A stretch of 64,000 nucleotides of DNA from Bacteroidales bacterium (GTDB lineage Bacteria; Bacteroidota; Bacteroidia; Bacteroidales; UBA932): the NCBI GenBank assembly GCA_017430365.1, contig JAFRNC010000009.1, positions 225,804 to 289,803 of the forward strand. The letters run 5' to 3'. Each line of letters starts with the position of its first letter. Positions within the stretch are counted from its first letter, which is position 1. The notes below the pieces were generated by a model. The model worked only from the letters and a program-made list of their open reading frames with translations. It was not told the origin of the DNA and ran no database searches. Both the position numbers and the translations under genes were made by a program. This document shows positions 25,596 to 35,264 of this stretch, one piece after another.

Positions 25596-27142
25596 AACTT
25601 GAAGGCGAGGGTGCAGACCACCTTGCTCAGGCTGTGGTTGTTGGTTCCGGACGGCACCGACGTGGCATCGGAGTAATCGTCGTAGAGTTGGAAACTGTCG
25701 GTCTGGGAACCCAGCTTGCTCCAGGCGAAATCGAGGGTGGTGGACTGTCCGAGGTTGAATCCGACGCCGGCGCTGTATGCCTGGCGTGCGGGTTCGGCGA
25801 CGGAGGAAGAGTAGACCTGGTAACCTCCGCGGAGCGACATATGCTCCGTGACCCTGAGTTCGGCTCCGAGGCGCAGGATGCTGGCCTTGCTGAAGGCTCT
25901 CTTCATGATGCTGTTTTCTTCGGAGAAGATCCCATAATCTCCGCCATATTCCTTGAGAACGGTGTTCGCGTAGTTGACGTTCTCATAATCCACGCTGATC
26001 AGGCCGCGGTTGCCGACGACATAGGCGGCTCCCAGGCTCCAGCGCATAGGCGCGGTCAGTTTGTAACTGTAGGTGCCGGTAGGAGTGTACTCGGTGTATT
26101 TGTTGCCGTTGTTGAAGGAAGAGTTCATCGTGTAGTCCCACTCGTCGGTCAGGGTGTACCAGGTCGGGGTGGTGACGGTGGCGCCGAGCCTCAGTCCTGC
26201 GAAGGGGGTCACGATGGCGCCGAACTTGAAGTTGACGCCGGTTCCGGCGGTCTTGAGCCAGAAACTGTTGTCCATCGAGACGAATCCGTCGTCGAACATG
26301 GCGGAATTCTGCGCGACCTCTTCATAGTACTCCTCGACAGTGTAGTTGATGCTGTTGACGTTCAGGTTGACACCGAAGTAGAGGAAGTCCGAGATGTTGC
26401 CGCCGAAGTTGAAGCTGTACTCCTCGTTGCTGCCGTACGTCCTGCGCTTGAAAGCCTGGTCGAGCGGTCCGCCGATAGCCAATTCGTCAGCGAGCTCGTT
26501 ATAGTTCTCGGTCGAGGCCATGTACGAGTCGGTCACATCTTCGTACTTGCCTCCCAGGAAGGAGAGCGGAGCAAGCAGATATGTGTTCCATGCGAGGATA
26601 CCGGGCCAGGGGGCGTATGACGAAACATAGGGATTGTCGACCGTTTCGGCGTCGATATCCATCCATTCGATGCCCTCGAGCTGGGAGGCGATGGAACTCA
26701 GCATGGAGGAGTTGGAAGTGGTTCCGAAGGCCTTCATGCCGGAGCGGAAGCTGTTCTTCTTATTGTAGACTATGCCGAAATTGTAGTTCAGCAGGCCTGT
26801 ATACTTACCCGTGTCGAACGTGAGGACGGTACCGAAGTTGGAAATGGTAAAGCCCGTGTTCTTAGAGGGTGAAGTGTTCCCCAGATAATTGGTGGTCGAA
26901 CGGTTGGTGGTCAGCGAAGGCGAGAAGGAGAACTGCGAGTAGCGGAATACGCCGGAACTTGCAGGGTTGATGCCGATGGCTCCCAGATCGCCTCCCAGGG
27001 CGGTGAAGGCATTTCCCATGGCCATCGTACGGGCGGTTCCTTCATAGTATTCCCTCGCGATGTTGAGCGCATCGTCCGCCGTCTGGGCGAAGAGGCCGGC
27101 TGCAATGGTCAGCGACAGGAACAGGGTTGCTATCTTTTTCAT
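25592..27142 (-). CDS. OmpP1/FadL-like outer membrane protein
   Basis: A 516-residue predicted beta-barrel with signal peptide MKKIATLFLSLTIAAGLFAQ. The N-terminal region GTARTMAMGNAFTALGGDLGAIGINPAS is the hallmark of the FadL/Toluene_X transporter family (plug and hatch). The protein ends in Phe (LAFKF), the usual last residue of outer-membrane barrels. FadL-type proteins admit hydrophobic molecules; the ligand here is unknown. It follows the aromatic-rich lipoprotein gene with a 55-bp gap and no visible promoter, so the two may be co-transcribed. Confidence 0.85.
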   Translation of the reverse strand: MKKIATLFLSLTIAAGLFAQTADDALNIAREYYEGTARTMAMGNAFTALGGDLGAIGINPASSGVFRYSQFSFSPSLTTNRSTTNYLGNTSPSKNTGFTISNFGTVLTFDTGKYTGLLNYNFGIVYNKKNSFRSGMKAFGTTSNSSMLSSIASQLEGIEWMDIDAETVDNPYVSSYAPWPGILAWNTYLLAPLSFLGGKYEDVTDSYMASTENYNELADELAIGGPLDQAFKRRTYGSNEEYSFNFGGNISDFLYFGVNLNVNSINYTVEEYYEEVAQNSAMFDDGFVSMDNSFWLKTAGTGVNFKFGAIVTPFAGLRLGATVTTPTWYTLTDEWDYTMNSSFNNGNKYTEYTPTGTYSYKLTAPMRWSLGAAYVVGNRGLISVDYENVNYANTVLKEYGGDYGIFSEENSIMKRAFSKASILRLGAELRVTEHMSLRGGYQVYSSSVAEPARQAYSAGVGFNLGQSTTLDFAWSKLGSQTDSFQLYDDYSDATSVPSGTNNHSLSKVVCTLAFKF

Positions 27143-27197
27143 GTCAGATTCAGTTTAAAAAGTTTGTAGAATAAGGGTTCCTCGGGCGTGGAAGGGT

Positions 27198-28136
27198 TTA
27201 TCTCCTGCCGCCGCCGCTGTGGGTGCCGCCGCTGACGCTGCGTCCGCCGCCGGAGCTGGAGCTTCCGCCGCTGAAGCCGCCGCCGCTGCTGCTGCGGGAG
27301 ACGCCGCCTCCGCTATAGCTGCCGCCTGAGGAGCGGGTGTAGCTGCCGCTGCTGCTGCCGGTACGGGTCGGACGGCTGCCGGAAGTACGGACTGTTCCCG
27401 AAGACGAGCGGGTGCTCACGCTTCCGCCGGAGCTGGTCCTGCGGGTGGTGTACATCCCGCGGCTGCCGGTTGCCGAACTTGCCCCGGTGTTGCGGTAGAT
27501 GCCGGTGCCGGTTGCGGAGTTGCGGGGGGTGTAGACCATGTTGCGGCCGTAATTCCTGTCGTGGCGCGGGCCGGGACCCGGAGTGATGTAGCCGGGATAG
27601 TAGTAGTGGTGGTGATACCAGCGGTCATAGCCGTACCATCCGGCATAGCCGAATCCCAAGTACCAGGGGCTCCATGCGTCGAAGCCGTAATACCAGGGAT
27701 TCCATGTTCCCCAGTACCAGTCGTTATACCATCCGGTGTGCCAGTACCAGTTGCTGGCGAAGTAGGGATATCGGTATGAGCCCCACCAGGGATTGTACCA
27801 GGGGTTGTCCCAGACGCCGTACCAGGCGTAATTCGTGTACCATGGATTGTCGAACTTGTGGAGCCGGGACTCGTAGGTCTCACCGTCCATCAGTTCGGTT
27901 ACCACATAGAGATTACCATCCTCGTCTTTTGCGAGGTATTGATCGTATTGACGCTGGCGTTCCTTTTCACGCTGCGCTTCCTGCGCGGCTATCATCTTGG
28001 CCCGCGAATCTGCGGTAGGCCGATAGTAAATACCGTCGTCATACACTCCGGAGGAGTAGTAGGCTGACGTACCACAAGAGCTGGCAAGTGCCGCGAAAGC
28101 AAGGATCATCAAGAATCCGAATCGATTGTTTTTCAT
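27198..28136 (-). CDS. Aromatic-rich lipoprotein with Ser/Gly/Arg tail
   Basis: A 312-residue lipoprotein (lipobox LASSC). After a helical charged segment (about 40-75) comes a strikingly Trp/Tyr-rich region (about 95-185, repeated NPWY and GWYNDWYWG-like units) and a low-complexity Ser/Gly/Arg/Thr tail (about 200-312). I know of no function. Homologues next to proS have sometimes been labelled prolyl-tRNA synthetase by neighbour transfer; nothing here supports that. Probably a surface or periplasmic structural protein, by inference. Confidence 0.75.
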   Translation of the reverse strand: MKNNRFGFLMILAFAALASSCGTSAYYSSGVYDDGIYYRPTADSRAKMIAAQEAQREKERQRQYDQYLAKDEDGNLYVVTELMDGETYESRLHKFDNPWYTNYAWYGVWDNPWYNPWWGSYRYPYFASNWYWHTGWYNDWYWGTWNPWYYGFDAWSPWYLGFGYAGWYGYDRWYHHHYYYPGYITPGPGPRHDRNYGRNMVYTPRNSATGTGIYRNTGASSATGSRGMYTTRRTSSGGSVSTRSSSGTVRTSGSRPTRTGSSSGSYTRSSGGSYSGGGVSRSSSGGGFSGGSSSSGGGRSVSGGTHSGGGRR

Positions 28137-28172
28137 TTTAACCTCCTGTGTCTGTTTATTAACTATTTTTCG

Positions 28173-28180
28173 TATTTTTG
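28173..28180 (+). promoter_or_regulatory. -7 box for proS
   Basis: TATTTTTG on the plus strand, 81 nt before the proS ATG. With the minus-strand box at 28227-28234, the two divergent transcripts would overlap by about 30 nt at their 5' ends. Confidence 0.5.
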
Positions 28181-28226
28181 CATTCTATAGTTGGACGCGG
28201 TTTATGCCGGTCCGTTTAATTTATTG

Positions 28227-28234
28227 CAAATATA
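28227..28234 (-). promoter_or_regulatory. -7 box for the aromatic-rich lipoprotein
   Basis: TATATTTG on the minus strand, 90 nt upstream of the start at 28136. Confidence 0.5.
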
Positions 28235-28261
28235 TCAATTTTTATACCAATTATAAAAGTT

Positions 28262-29752
28262 ATGGCAGAGGTATCGAACAAGGAAGTTACCAACCGGGAG
28301 GACAATTATTCACAATGGTACAACAATCTGGTGGTTAAGGCAGACCTGGCCGAGCAGTCCGCGGTACGCGGATGCATGGTCATAAAGCCGTATGGCTACG
28401 CCATCTGGGAGAAGATGCAGCACCAGCTTGACAAAATGTTCAAGGAAACGGGTCACGTGAACGCCTACTTCCCGCTCTTCATTCCGAAGTCGTTCCTCAG
28501 CCGCGAGGCCGAGCATGTCGAGGGCTTCGCCAAGGAGTGCGCCGTCGTCACGCATCACCGACTGAAGGTCTCTCCCGACGGAAAGGGCGTTGTCGTCGAC
28601 CCTGACGCCAGACTGGAGGAGGAACTCATCGTACGTCCCACGTCCGAGACCATCATCTGGAATACATACAAGAACTGGATCAAGTCGTGGCGCGACCTTC
28701 CGGTCCTCTGCAACCAGTGGGCCAACGTCGTGCGCTGGGAGATGCGCACCCGTCTCTTCCTCCGTACCGCGGAATTCCTGTGGCAGGAGGGGCATACCGC
28801 CCACGCAACCTATGACGAGGCCGTGGCCGAGGCCCAGAAGATGGTCAACGTCTATGCCCGCTTCGCCCGTGAGTTCATGGCCATGCCGGTGGTCATAGGC
28901 CACAAATCCGAGACCGAGCGCTTCGCCGGCGCCCTCGACACCTACAGCATCGAAGCCATGATGCAGGACGGCAAGGCCCTGCAGGCCGGCACTTCGCACT
29001 TCCTCGGCCAGAACTTCGCCAAGGCATTCGAAGTGCAGTTCGCCAACAAGGAAGGCAAGCTCGAGTATGTATGGGCAACGTCCTGGGGCGTCTCGACACG
29101 CCTGATGGGAGCGCTGATCATGTGCCACAGCGACAACAACGGCCTCGTGCTTCCTCCGGCCCTCGCACCTATCCAGGTGGTCATGGTGCCCATCTACAAG
29201 AAGGACGAGGAGCGTGCCGCCATACTCGCACGCATGGACGAACTCAAGGCTGAATTCGAAGCGAAAGGCCTGAGCGTGAAGATCGACGACCGCGACAATC
29301 TCCGTCCCGGCTTCAAGTTCGCGGAGTGGGAGCTCAAGGGTGTCCCGGTACGTGTGGTCATCGGCACCCGCGACCTTGAAGGAGGACACGTGGAGCTCGC
29401 CCGCCGCGACACTTCCACGAAGGAGAACATCTCCCAGGAAGGTCTGGCGGACCATATCGCCGCACTGATGGATGAGATCCAGAAGAATCTCTACGCGAAG
29501 GCGCTCGCTTTCCGCGAGGCCAATATCCGCAAGGTAGACACCTGGGAAGATTTCAAAGTCGAGATCGAGAAGGGAGGCTTCCTGCTCTGCCACTGGGACG
29601 GCACTCCCGAGACCGAGGAGAAGATCAAGGACGAGACCAAGGCCACTATCCGCTGCATCCCCATCGATTCGTACGTATGCGAAGAAGAAGGGACCTGCGT
29701 CTACAGCGGCAAGCCTTCACACCGCCGCGTCATTTTTGCAAGAGCTTATTAA
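28262..29752 (+). CDS. proS: Proline--tRNA ligase, archaeal/eukaryote-like type
   Basis: Class II synthetase of 496 residues that charges tRNA-Pro. The absence of the INS editing domain and the motifs [17 protein letters not shown] (motif 2 region), [23 protein letters not shown] and [10 protein letters not shown] place it in the short ProS group with a C-terminal zinc-binding-like extension. This type is standard in Bacteroidota. It is followed after 12 bp by the DUF3078 gene. Confidence 0.96.
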   Translation: MAEVSNKEVTNREDNYSQWYNNLVVKADLAEQSAVRGCMVIKPYGYAIWEKMQHQLDKMFKETGHVNAYFPLFIPKSFLSREAEHVEGFAKECAVVTHHRLKVSPDGKGVVVDPDARLEEELIVRPTSETIIWNTYKNWIKSWRDLPVLCNQWANVVRWEMRTRLFLRTAEFLWQEGHTAHATYDEAVAEAQKMVNVYARFAREFMAMPVVIGHKSETERFAGALDTYSIEAMMQDGKALQAGTSHFLGQNFAKAFEVQFANKEGKLEYVWATSWGVSTRLMGALIMCHSDNNGLVLPPALAPIQVVMVPIYKKDEERAAILARMDELKAEFEAKGLSVKIDDRDNLRPGFKFAEWELKGVPVRVVIGTRDLEGGHVELARRDTSTKENISQEGLADHIAALMDEIQKNLYAKALAFREANIRKVDTWEDFKVEIEKGGFLLCHWDGTPETEEKIKDETKATIRCIPIDSYVCEEEGTCVYSGKPSHRRVIFARAY

Positions 29753-29764
29753 ACCGACAATACG

Positions 29765-30670
29765 ATGAAAAAACTATTTCTGGCAGTCTGTGCCGTAATG
29801 ATCTCCGCAGCGCTCTTCGCGCAGGAAGCTCCCGCAGAGGCGGAAGCCCCCAAGGCCGAATGGAACAAGGGAATCACCACAACCATCGGTTTCTCCCAGT
29901 TGTCATTGATGCAGTGGGCGGCCGGCGGCGTCGGACAGCTGACGCTCAATACCTATGCCGACGTTTATGCAAATCTCACGAAGGGGAAAATCATGTGGAA
30001 CAACGAGTTGCAGGCAGGATACGGCTTCGTGCACTCGTTCGACAAAGACTATCTCCTCAAGAGCGACGACCGTCTGATCTTCGACAGCAAGTTCGGATAC
30101 AAGGCGGCTGAAAAACTGTACTTCTCCGCGGTGTACAACTTCCGCACGCAGTTCGCGGACGGATGGGACGCCAAGCACGAAATCGTGATATCCGACTTCT
30201 TCGCACCTGCCTATACCTCTCTCGGTCTCGGTATCGATTACACCCCGGCCAAGAACGTGGCCATCAACTTCGCTCCCCTGACGGGCAAGGTCACGATGGT
30301 GCGCCAGGAAGAGCTCAGGAAACGCTACGGCAATGCGGAAGACCAGTTCGCCCGTTTCGAACTCGGTGCCCAGCTCCGTGTCGACGCCAAACTGGAAGTG
30401 GAGAATTTCAAGGTGGGAACGGCGCTGGTACTCTTCTCCGACTATCTCAACAAGCCGCTGAACATCAAGGTTCTGTGGGATGTCAACGCCGAGGCCAAGG
30501 TCACCAGGTTCTTCTCCGTGACGCTGCGCACCAACCTCATCTACGATGACAACGTGCTGGTGCCCAAGTATCACAAGAATTCAAACGAGATGTATCAGGG
30601 CAAGGGCGTCCAGTTCAAGGAGCTCTTCTCGATCGGCTTCACCTACACCTTCGGCCAGGCCAAGAAATAA
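29765..30670 (+). CDS. DUF3078 domain outer-membrane-type protein
   Basis: A 301-residue exported protein: signal peptide MKKLFLAVCAVMISAALFAQ, a short acidic linker, then alternating beta-strands over about 35-301 (for example IMWNNELQAGYGFVHS) typical of DUF3078, a Bacteroidota family predicted to form an outer-membrane barrel. Ends in a basic tail (GQAKK) rather than the usual aromatic residue. Function unknown. Sits between proS and tilS with small gaps. Confidence 0.85.
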   Translation: MKKLFLAVCAVMISAALFAQEAPAEAEAPKAEWNKGITTTIGFSQLSLMQWAAGGVGQLTLNTYADVYANLTKGKIMWNNELQAGYGFVHSFDKDYLLKSDDRLIFDSKFGYKAAEKLYFSAVYNFRTQFADGWDAKHEIVISDFFAPAYTSLGLGIDYTPAKNVAINFAPLTGKVTMVRQEELRKRYGNAEDQFARFELGAQLRVDAKLEVENFKVGTALVLFSDYLNKPLNIKVLWDVNAEAKVTRFFSVTLRTNLIYDDNVLVPKYHKNSNEMYQGKGVQFKELFSIGFTYTFGQAKK

Positions 30671-30676
30671 GCGGCA

Positions 30677-32026
30677 ATGCAGGATCGCTTCGACAGGGTG
30701 TTGGCGCGGCTGACCGGAGGGAGACCCGGATGCCGGGTGCTTCTGGCCGTCAGCGGGGGCGTCGATTCCATGACGATGGCGGATCTGTTCAGGAACAGTG
30801 CGCTGCGGCTTCCGTTTGCCGTGGCGCACGTCAATTTCCAGCTGCGCGGTGCTGACAGCGACGGCGACGAGGCCCTGGTCCGGCGCTGGTGTGAAGCAAG
30901 CGGGGTTCCTTTTTTCTGTAAACGTGTAGAAACGGATAAGCACGCTTCCGGCCAGGGTATTTCCATCGAGATGGCGGCACGTGAGCTTCGCTACGCCTGG
31001 TTCGCGGAATTGTGCCGCAAGGAGGGCTTCTCCTTCCTCGCCGTGGCGCATAATCTGGACGACAGCGCGGAGACCCTTTTCCTGCATCTGCTGCGCGGCA
31101 CGGGAATGCGCGGCATGTCGGGCATACGGGAAGACGTCCCGCTGCCCGGTTCCGGTGATGTAAGGCTGATCCGGCCGGTGCTGGGGTTCACAAGGAAGGA
31201 GATCGAGTCCCATGCCGTCCGTGCAGGGGTGGAGTTCCGCGTGGATTCCACCAATTCGGATATATCGATTCCCCGCAACCGCATCCGTCATGAGGTGTTC
31301 CCCCAGCTGGCCCGTATCAATCCCTCTTTCCTACACACGATTGAATGGGAGATGAAGCAGTTCGGCCGGATGGAGCGGATCCTCGACGGGGTTTACGAAG
31401 CGGGCAGGGCGGACCTTTGCCGGGAATCCGACGGGGTCCTGACGATAGATATCGCTGCGCTGAAGGGAAAAGCCGAGACCGGATGGTGGCTTTACCGCCT
31501 GCTGGAAGGCTGCGGATTCAATGCCGACCAGCTCATGCGGATCGAGCGTTCCCTGGATGCCTTGAGCGGAAAGGAATTCATTTCACCCACTCACCGGCTG
31601 GTGAAAGACCGCAGGGAACTGCGCGTCTATCCCTTGTCGTTCCCGGGCTCTCCGGATCTGACAGACAGGCTGGACGTGCGTACATTTGCCCTGATGCCCG
31701 GGTTCGATCCCCGGCAGAAGCCTGAAGACGTCCTGTTCGTGGATGCCGGCAAGGTGCGGCTGCCGCTTTCGGCCCGTCCGCCTCGCGAAGGCGACCGTTT
31801 CCGCCCTTTCGGAATGCAGCGCGGGACCAGACTTCTCAGCGATTTCTTCACCGACCTGAAACTCGACGTGGAGCAGAAGCGTCGCGAGGTGGTGGTCACA
31901 ATGCAAAATGAAAATGGCGACGAAGTCATCGTCGCCATTCTCGGCCGCCGTATTGACGACCGTTTCAAAATCACCTCCGCAACGCGGACGGTCGCAGCTA
32001 TTTCTTTGCTTCCTCCTCGGGAGTGA
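30677..32026 (+). CDS. tilS: tRNA(Ile)-lysidine synthase
   Basis: ATP-dependent enzyme that makes lysidine at C34 of tRNA-Ile(CAU), switching it from Met to Ile. The 449-residue protein has the PP-loop SGGVDS (26-31), the substrate motif AHNLDDSAET, RPVLGF, and the C-terminal TilS substrate-binding domain (about 370-449; PPREGDRFRPFGM). Its 3' end overlaps the convergent metal-binding protein gene by 29 bp. Confidence 0.95.
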   Translation: MQDRFDRVLARLTGGRPGCRVLLAVSGGVDSMTMADLFRNSALRLPFAVAHVNFQLRGADSDGDEALVRRWCEASGVPFFCKRVETDKHASGQGISIEMAARELRYAWFAELCRKEGFSFLAVAHNLDDSAETLFLHLLRGTGMRGMSGIREDVPLPGSGDVRLIRPVLGFTRKEIESHAVRAGVEFRVDSTNSDISIPRNRIRHEVFPQLARINPSFLHTIEWEMKQFGRMERILDGVYEAGRADLCRESDGVLTIDIAALKGKAETGWWLYRLLEGCGFNADQLMRIERSLDALSGKEFISPTHRLVKDRRELRVYPLSFPGSPDLTDRLDVRTFALMPGFDPRQKPEDVLFVDAGKVRLPLSARPPREGDRFRPFGMQRGTRLLSDFFTDLKLDVEQKRREVVVTMQNENGDEVIVAILGRRIDDRFKITSATRTVAAISLLPPRE

Positions 32027-32330
32027 CCTCTTCGGCCTCGTAGCCCAGTTTGTTGATGGCGGCTGCAAGTTTCTCCTTGTCGGTCTTGTTGGCGTCGTAC
32101 TTGATCCAGACAGTGCGATCGTCCAGCGTGACTTTCATGTCCTTGATGCCTTTCTCATAGGGGAGGTTGGCTTCGACTTTCTTGACGCAGTTCTTGCAGT
32201 CGATGGTGGTGACGAAGGTCACTTCCTGGATGTTGGCGGCCTTCTTCTGTTTCTTGTCCTGTGCCAGGGCGGCGGTGGCGGTGCCGGCGATCAGCAGCAC
32301 GGCCAGCATGAGGGTGAAAAAGCGTTTCAT
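31998..32330 (-). CDS. Periplasmic heavy-metal-associated (HMA) domain protein
   Basis: A 110-residue exported protein: signal peptide to about residue 23 (ATAALAQ), a lysine-rich linker, and an HMA domain (about 35-100) with the metal site TIDCKNC (C45, C48) and the ferredoxin-like ending AAINKLGYEAEEV. Domains of this kind bind Cu(I), Zn or Hg. The position downstream of a Cys-rich TonB receptor and a His-rich HYC_CC_PP-type protein points to transition-metal handling. Metal identity is not readable from sequence. Confidence 0.88.
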   Translation of the reverse strand: MKRFFTLMLAVLLIAGTATAALAQDKKQKKAANIQEVTFVTTIDCKNCVKKVEANLPYEKGIKDMKVTLDDRTVWIKYDANKTDKEKLAAAINKLGYEAEEVTPEEEAKK

Positions 32331-32445
32331 ATCGGTGAATTGTTATTGTTTATAGTCTTGTATTTGATTTTATCGTTTTTGCTCGTGGGCGCCAATGTTT
32401 TCCAAGGCATATACTGTCTCGCTGTACATTAATTATACCAATCGT

Positions 32446-34716
32446 TTATTTCCATAGAGTATAACGGAGGCCGATGTAAAATTTACGGCCCATCAGGGGA
32501 CCCCAGACGTTGCTGGCATCGAAAACGTCACTGGCCCCGGGCGTCATGCTCCAGCCCAAAGCCGTAGCATCAATCATACGGAAAGGATTGTCCGCGCAGA
32601 TGATGGCGTGGTGCTGGCGGAAACCCAGGATGTTCTCGGCGCCGACGTACACGTCGATGCCCTTGAACTTGCGGGTGATCTGGGCGTAGAGCATCGGGAA
32701 GACCGGAGATGTTTCCATACCCCAGACTTCGGCAGCATACTTCGGCAGGCGCATCGGACCATTGATCTGCGCCGTGAAGTCGAAGGTCCACTTGCTCATG
32801 GCCGTGGCGTACTGCATGTTGAGAACGCCCTTGTAGCGGCTGGTCATCGGGCGTTCCACCAGGCCCTGGTTCATCAGCGTCACCTTCGCGTCGGTGTAAC
32901 GGAAGGTGGTGGTGATGTTGAAGCGTTCCAGCGGGTTGACCGAGAAATCCACCTGATAGGTATTGGTGAAGGATTTTCCGTCGAGATTGTAGAAAGCGAG
33001 ATTGATCGGAGAGGCGGTTTCCGGATCGACGACCACCTGTTTGTTGAAGTCATTGTGGAAGTAGTCGAAGCTCAGGTATGTGTCGGTGTCCTCCGCGCCG
33101 AAAGGCAGGTAGAAGGTTACGTTGGCACCCCATGTCCAGGCGTCTTCCAGCAGGTCGAGGTCGCTCAACCGCATTCCCGGTGCATAGAAATTCTTTCCGG
33201 TCGAGAAGATGCCGAGGTTGTCGGTGAAGATATTGGCGGTGCGGTAGCCGCGGCCGCCCAGGGCGCGCAGCGTCACCCACTCCGCCGGGGACCAGCGGAC
33301 GTTGGCGCGCGGAGCGAACAGCCAGCCGTGGAGGGAATTGTATTGCAGGTTCAGACCGCCCACGAACGTGAAATTGTCACCGGGCGTGAGGGTGTACTCG
33401 CCGAATCCCGAAATGGCATTTTCCCGGCGGCTGAAATCTTCCCCGTTGTATAACTGGTTCAGGTCGTCGAACTGCCAGGTGGCGCCGAATTCCACCTTGT
33501 GGGTCTCGTTGATCTCGTTCTGGTAGATCAGGTTGGCGAAAGCGGAATTCTGCTTGGCATCGTAAGCCTTCACGCCGAAGAACGAATCGAATTCGTGGTG
33601 GTTGAAATCCGCAACGAGAGCGATGTTGGCCGTGTTCTCCTCGTTGAGGGGCACGCCGATCTTGAAGTAGCCGTTGACGCCGCGGTTCTTGATGTTGGAG
33701 CCCCAGATCCGGTTGTTCAGGTTGAAGGTGTTGTCTTTGGTGGCGCCCATCTGACCGCCGAGGCGGTCGTCGTTGAGGAAGCGGCCGCCGAAGCGGATCT
33801 GCATGCCGCTGGGGTGATAATAGAGCCAGCGGCTGGTGAAGTTGAGCTGCAGGTCTTCCGGCTCGTCGCGGAAACCGTCCTGGTTATGGTCCATCTTCGA
33901 GGCGGTGCCGCCAACGTGGGCCATGTTGATCATGCTCCATTTTTCGTTGAACTGGATGGCCGAGGCGATGTTGGTTTCGAACATCTTGTCGGAACTGCCG
34001 TACACCTGGACGAAGAGCGGGGTCTCGTCGGTGGGCTTGCGGTGCTCCATGTTGATCTGGCCTGTGATGGCCTCCAGGCCGTTGATTACGGACGAGGGGC
34101 CCTTGGCGATCTGGATGCTTTCGAGCCACTGGCCGGGTACGAACGACATGCCGAAGGGAGCGGCGATGCCGCGCATCACGGGCCGGTTCTCGTCGAGCAT
34201 CTGGGTGTATGTGCCGGAGAGGCCCAGGAGTTTGATCTGGCGGGCGCCTGTCACGGCGTCGGCATAGCCTACCGTCACGCTGGCGGAGTTCTCGAAACTC
34301 TCGGCCAGGGCGCAGCACGCCATCTTGCATAGACCTGCCGCAGTGATGACTTCAGTCTTGACGCTCTTGAGTTTGGGCAGCGTCGACTGCTGTGCGGTGA
34401 CCTTGGATTCCGAGAGGTCGTTCTCGCCGCTCAGGTAGAACTTTGCCTCGGCGGTTCCGGGTTCGACTACCACTGTATCGCGGGTATAGCCCACATAGGT
34501 TGCGATCAGGGTAGCACGGGCGGTAAGGTTGAGGGTGAATTCACCGTTCGCATCGGTCTCGATGAGCTTTTCACGCTCCATGTGATAGACCTGGGCGAAG
34601 GGGAGTGGCTCCGTGCCGCCGTTCGGCTTCTGGTAAAACACGTAGCCGTGGAAATTCTGTGCGTATGCGGTGAATGCGGCAAGGCACAGGGTAATGACAG
34701 TCAGTATTCTTTTCAT
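32446..34716 (-). CDS. TonB-dependent receptor, likely metal-related
   Basis: A 756-residue outer-membrane receptor: signal peptide to about residue 20, a carboxypeptidase-regulatory-like beta-sandwich (about 22-97), plug (about 110-240; IAKGPSSVINGLEAITGQINM), and a 22-strand barrel ending FYIGLRYTLWK with a penultimate Trp. The plug begins with an unusual triple-cysteine segment, CKMACC (C130, C134, C135), absent from ordinary SusC-type receptors and suited to soft-metal binding. There is no SusD partner. Genes on either side also encode metal-binding motifs. Confidence 0.9.
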   Translation of the reverse strand: MKRILTVITLCLAAFTAYAQNFHGYVFYQKPNGGTEPLPFAQVYHMEREKLIETDANGEFTLNLTARATLIATYVGYTRDTVVVEPGTAEAKFYLSGENDLSESKVTAQQSTLPKLKSVKTEVITAAGLCKMACCALAESFENSASVTVGYADAVTGARQIKLLGLSGTYTQMLDENRPVMRGIAAPFGMSFVPGQWLESIQIAKGPSSVINGLEAITGQINMEHRKPTDETPLFVQVYGSSDKMFETNIASAIQFNEKWSMINMAHVGGTASKMDHNQDGFRDEPEDLQLNFTSRWLYYHPSGMQIRFGGRFLNDDRLGGQMGATKDNTFNLNNRIWGSNIKNRGVNGYFKIGVPLNEENTANIALVADFNHHEFDSFFGVKAYDAKQNSAFANLIYQNEINETHKVEFGATWQFDDLNQLYNGEDFSRRENAISGFGEYTLTPGDNFTFVGGLNLQYNSLHGWLFAPRANVRWSPAEWVTLRALGGRGYRTANIFTDNLGIFSTGKNFYAPGMRLSDLDLLEDAWTWGANVTFYLPFGAEDTDTYLSFDYFHNDFNKQVVVDPETASPINLAFYNLDGKSFTNTYQVDFSVNPLERFNITTTFRYTDAKVTLMNQGLVERPMTSRYKGVLNMQYATAMSKWTFDFTAQINGPMRLPKYAAEVWGMETSPVFPMLYAQITRKFKGIDVYVGAENILGFRQHHAIICADNPFRMIDATALGWSMTPGASDVFDASNVWGPLMGRKFYIGLRYTLWK

Positions 34717-34784
34717 GAAATTTCTGTTTGGTTGATGGATCGGTTATGCATACAATACGCGGCCGGGCCGCGCCTATGCACGAC

Positions 34785-35195
34785 TCAGATCAGCCAGACA
34801 GAAATGAGTGATTGTACCCGTTGCTCTATCGGAGGCGGAGTGTCGAAAGCGTAACGGACAGTAAAAGCGGGGTGCAGCGATGCGTAAACGGGCGTTTCCA
34901 CTACTGCGGGAAGCCCTTCGCCGGGAGAACCTGCGATACGGTCGGATAAGTGGTCGTTGTCCTGGGCGTCTGACAGTACATATACATCGGTTGAACAACA
35001 ACCGTCGTCGTGATGATGGTCGTGGTCCCCGCCGTGGCTGTGATGGTGGATGGCTTCGCAGGAAACGTCGCCGAAAAGCCACACGAAATGGCGGCTCCCG
35101 TCCTCATGGCAGGTATGGATTCCGAACCCCATGCATGCGAAGAGATAGCACAGGGAAAGGAGCAGGGACAGAGACGTTTTGGATGCCTTTTTCAT
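34785..35195 (-). CDS. HYC_CC_PP-like His/Cys-rich exported protein
   Basis: A 136-residue exported protein. After a signal segment (1-24) come H27, C29 and H30 (GIHTCHEDG), a His/Asp-rich stretch (about 50-64, HHHSHGGDHDHHHDDG), adjacent cysteines C66-C67, and a Pro-Pro motif near the end (DTPPPIEQ). This order, His-x-Cys, Cys-Cys, Pro-Pro, fits the small Bacteroidota HYC_CC_PP family found beside TonB receptors. Predicted metal binding by inference. First gene of the module; the -7 box lies 6 nt before the ATG. Confidence 0.8.
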   Translation of the reverse strand: MKKASKTSLSLLLSLCYLFACMGFGIHTCHEDGSRHFVWLFGDVSCEAIHHHSHGGDHDHHHDDGCCSTDVYVLSDAQDNDHLSDRIAGSPGEGLPAVVETPVYASLHPAFTVRYAFDTPPPIEQRVQSLISVWLI

Positions 35196-35200
35196 CTGTG

Positions 35201-35208
35201 CAAAAGTA
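35201..35208 (-). promoter_or_regulatory. -7 box for the metal module
   Basis: TACTTTTG on the minus strand. Its 3' end (35201) is 6 nt from the ATG (35195), implying a leaderless mRNA for the HYC_CC_PP-like gene. Confidence 0.55.
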
Positions 35209-35220
35209 AGGATATTTGAT

Positions 35221-35228
35221 TATATTTG
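35221..35228 (+). promoter_or_regulatory. -7 box for sppA
   Basis: TATATTTG on the plus strand, 36 nt before the sppA ATG. It is the only clear -7 box found ahead of the long plus-strand block 35265-47962. Confidence 0.6.
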
Positions 35229-35264
35229 CAAAATGGTAAATGAAAAATCATCATTAATTAGGAT

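Noticed and set aside
27198..28136. Prolyl-tRNA synthetase label for the aromatic-rich lipoprotein
   Set aside because: It has a lipobox and low-complexity repeats and no class II motifs; the real proS is the next gene on the opposite strand.
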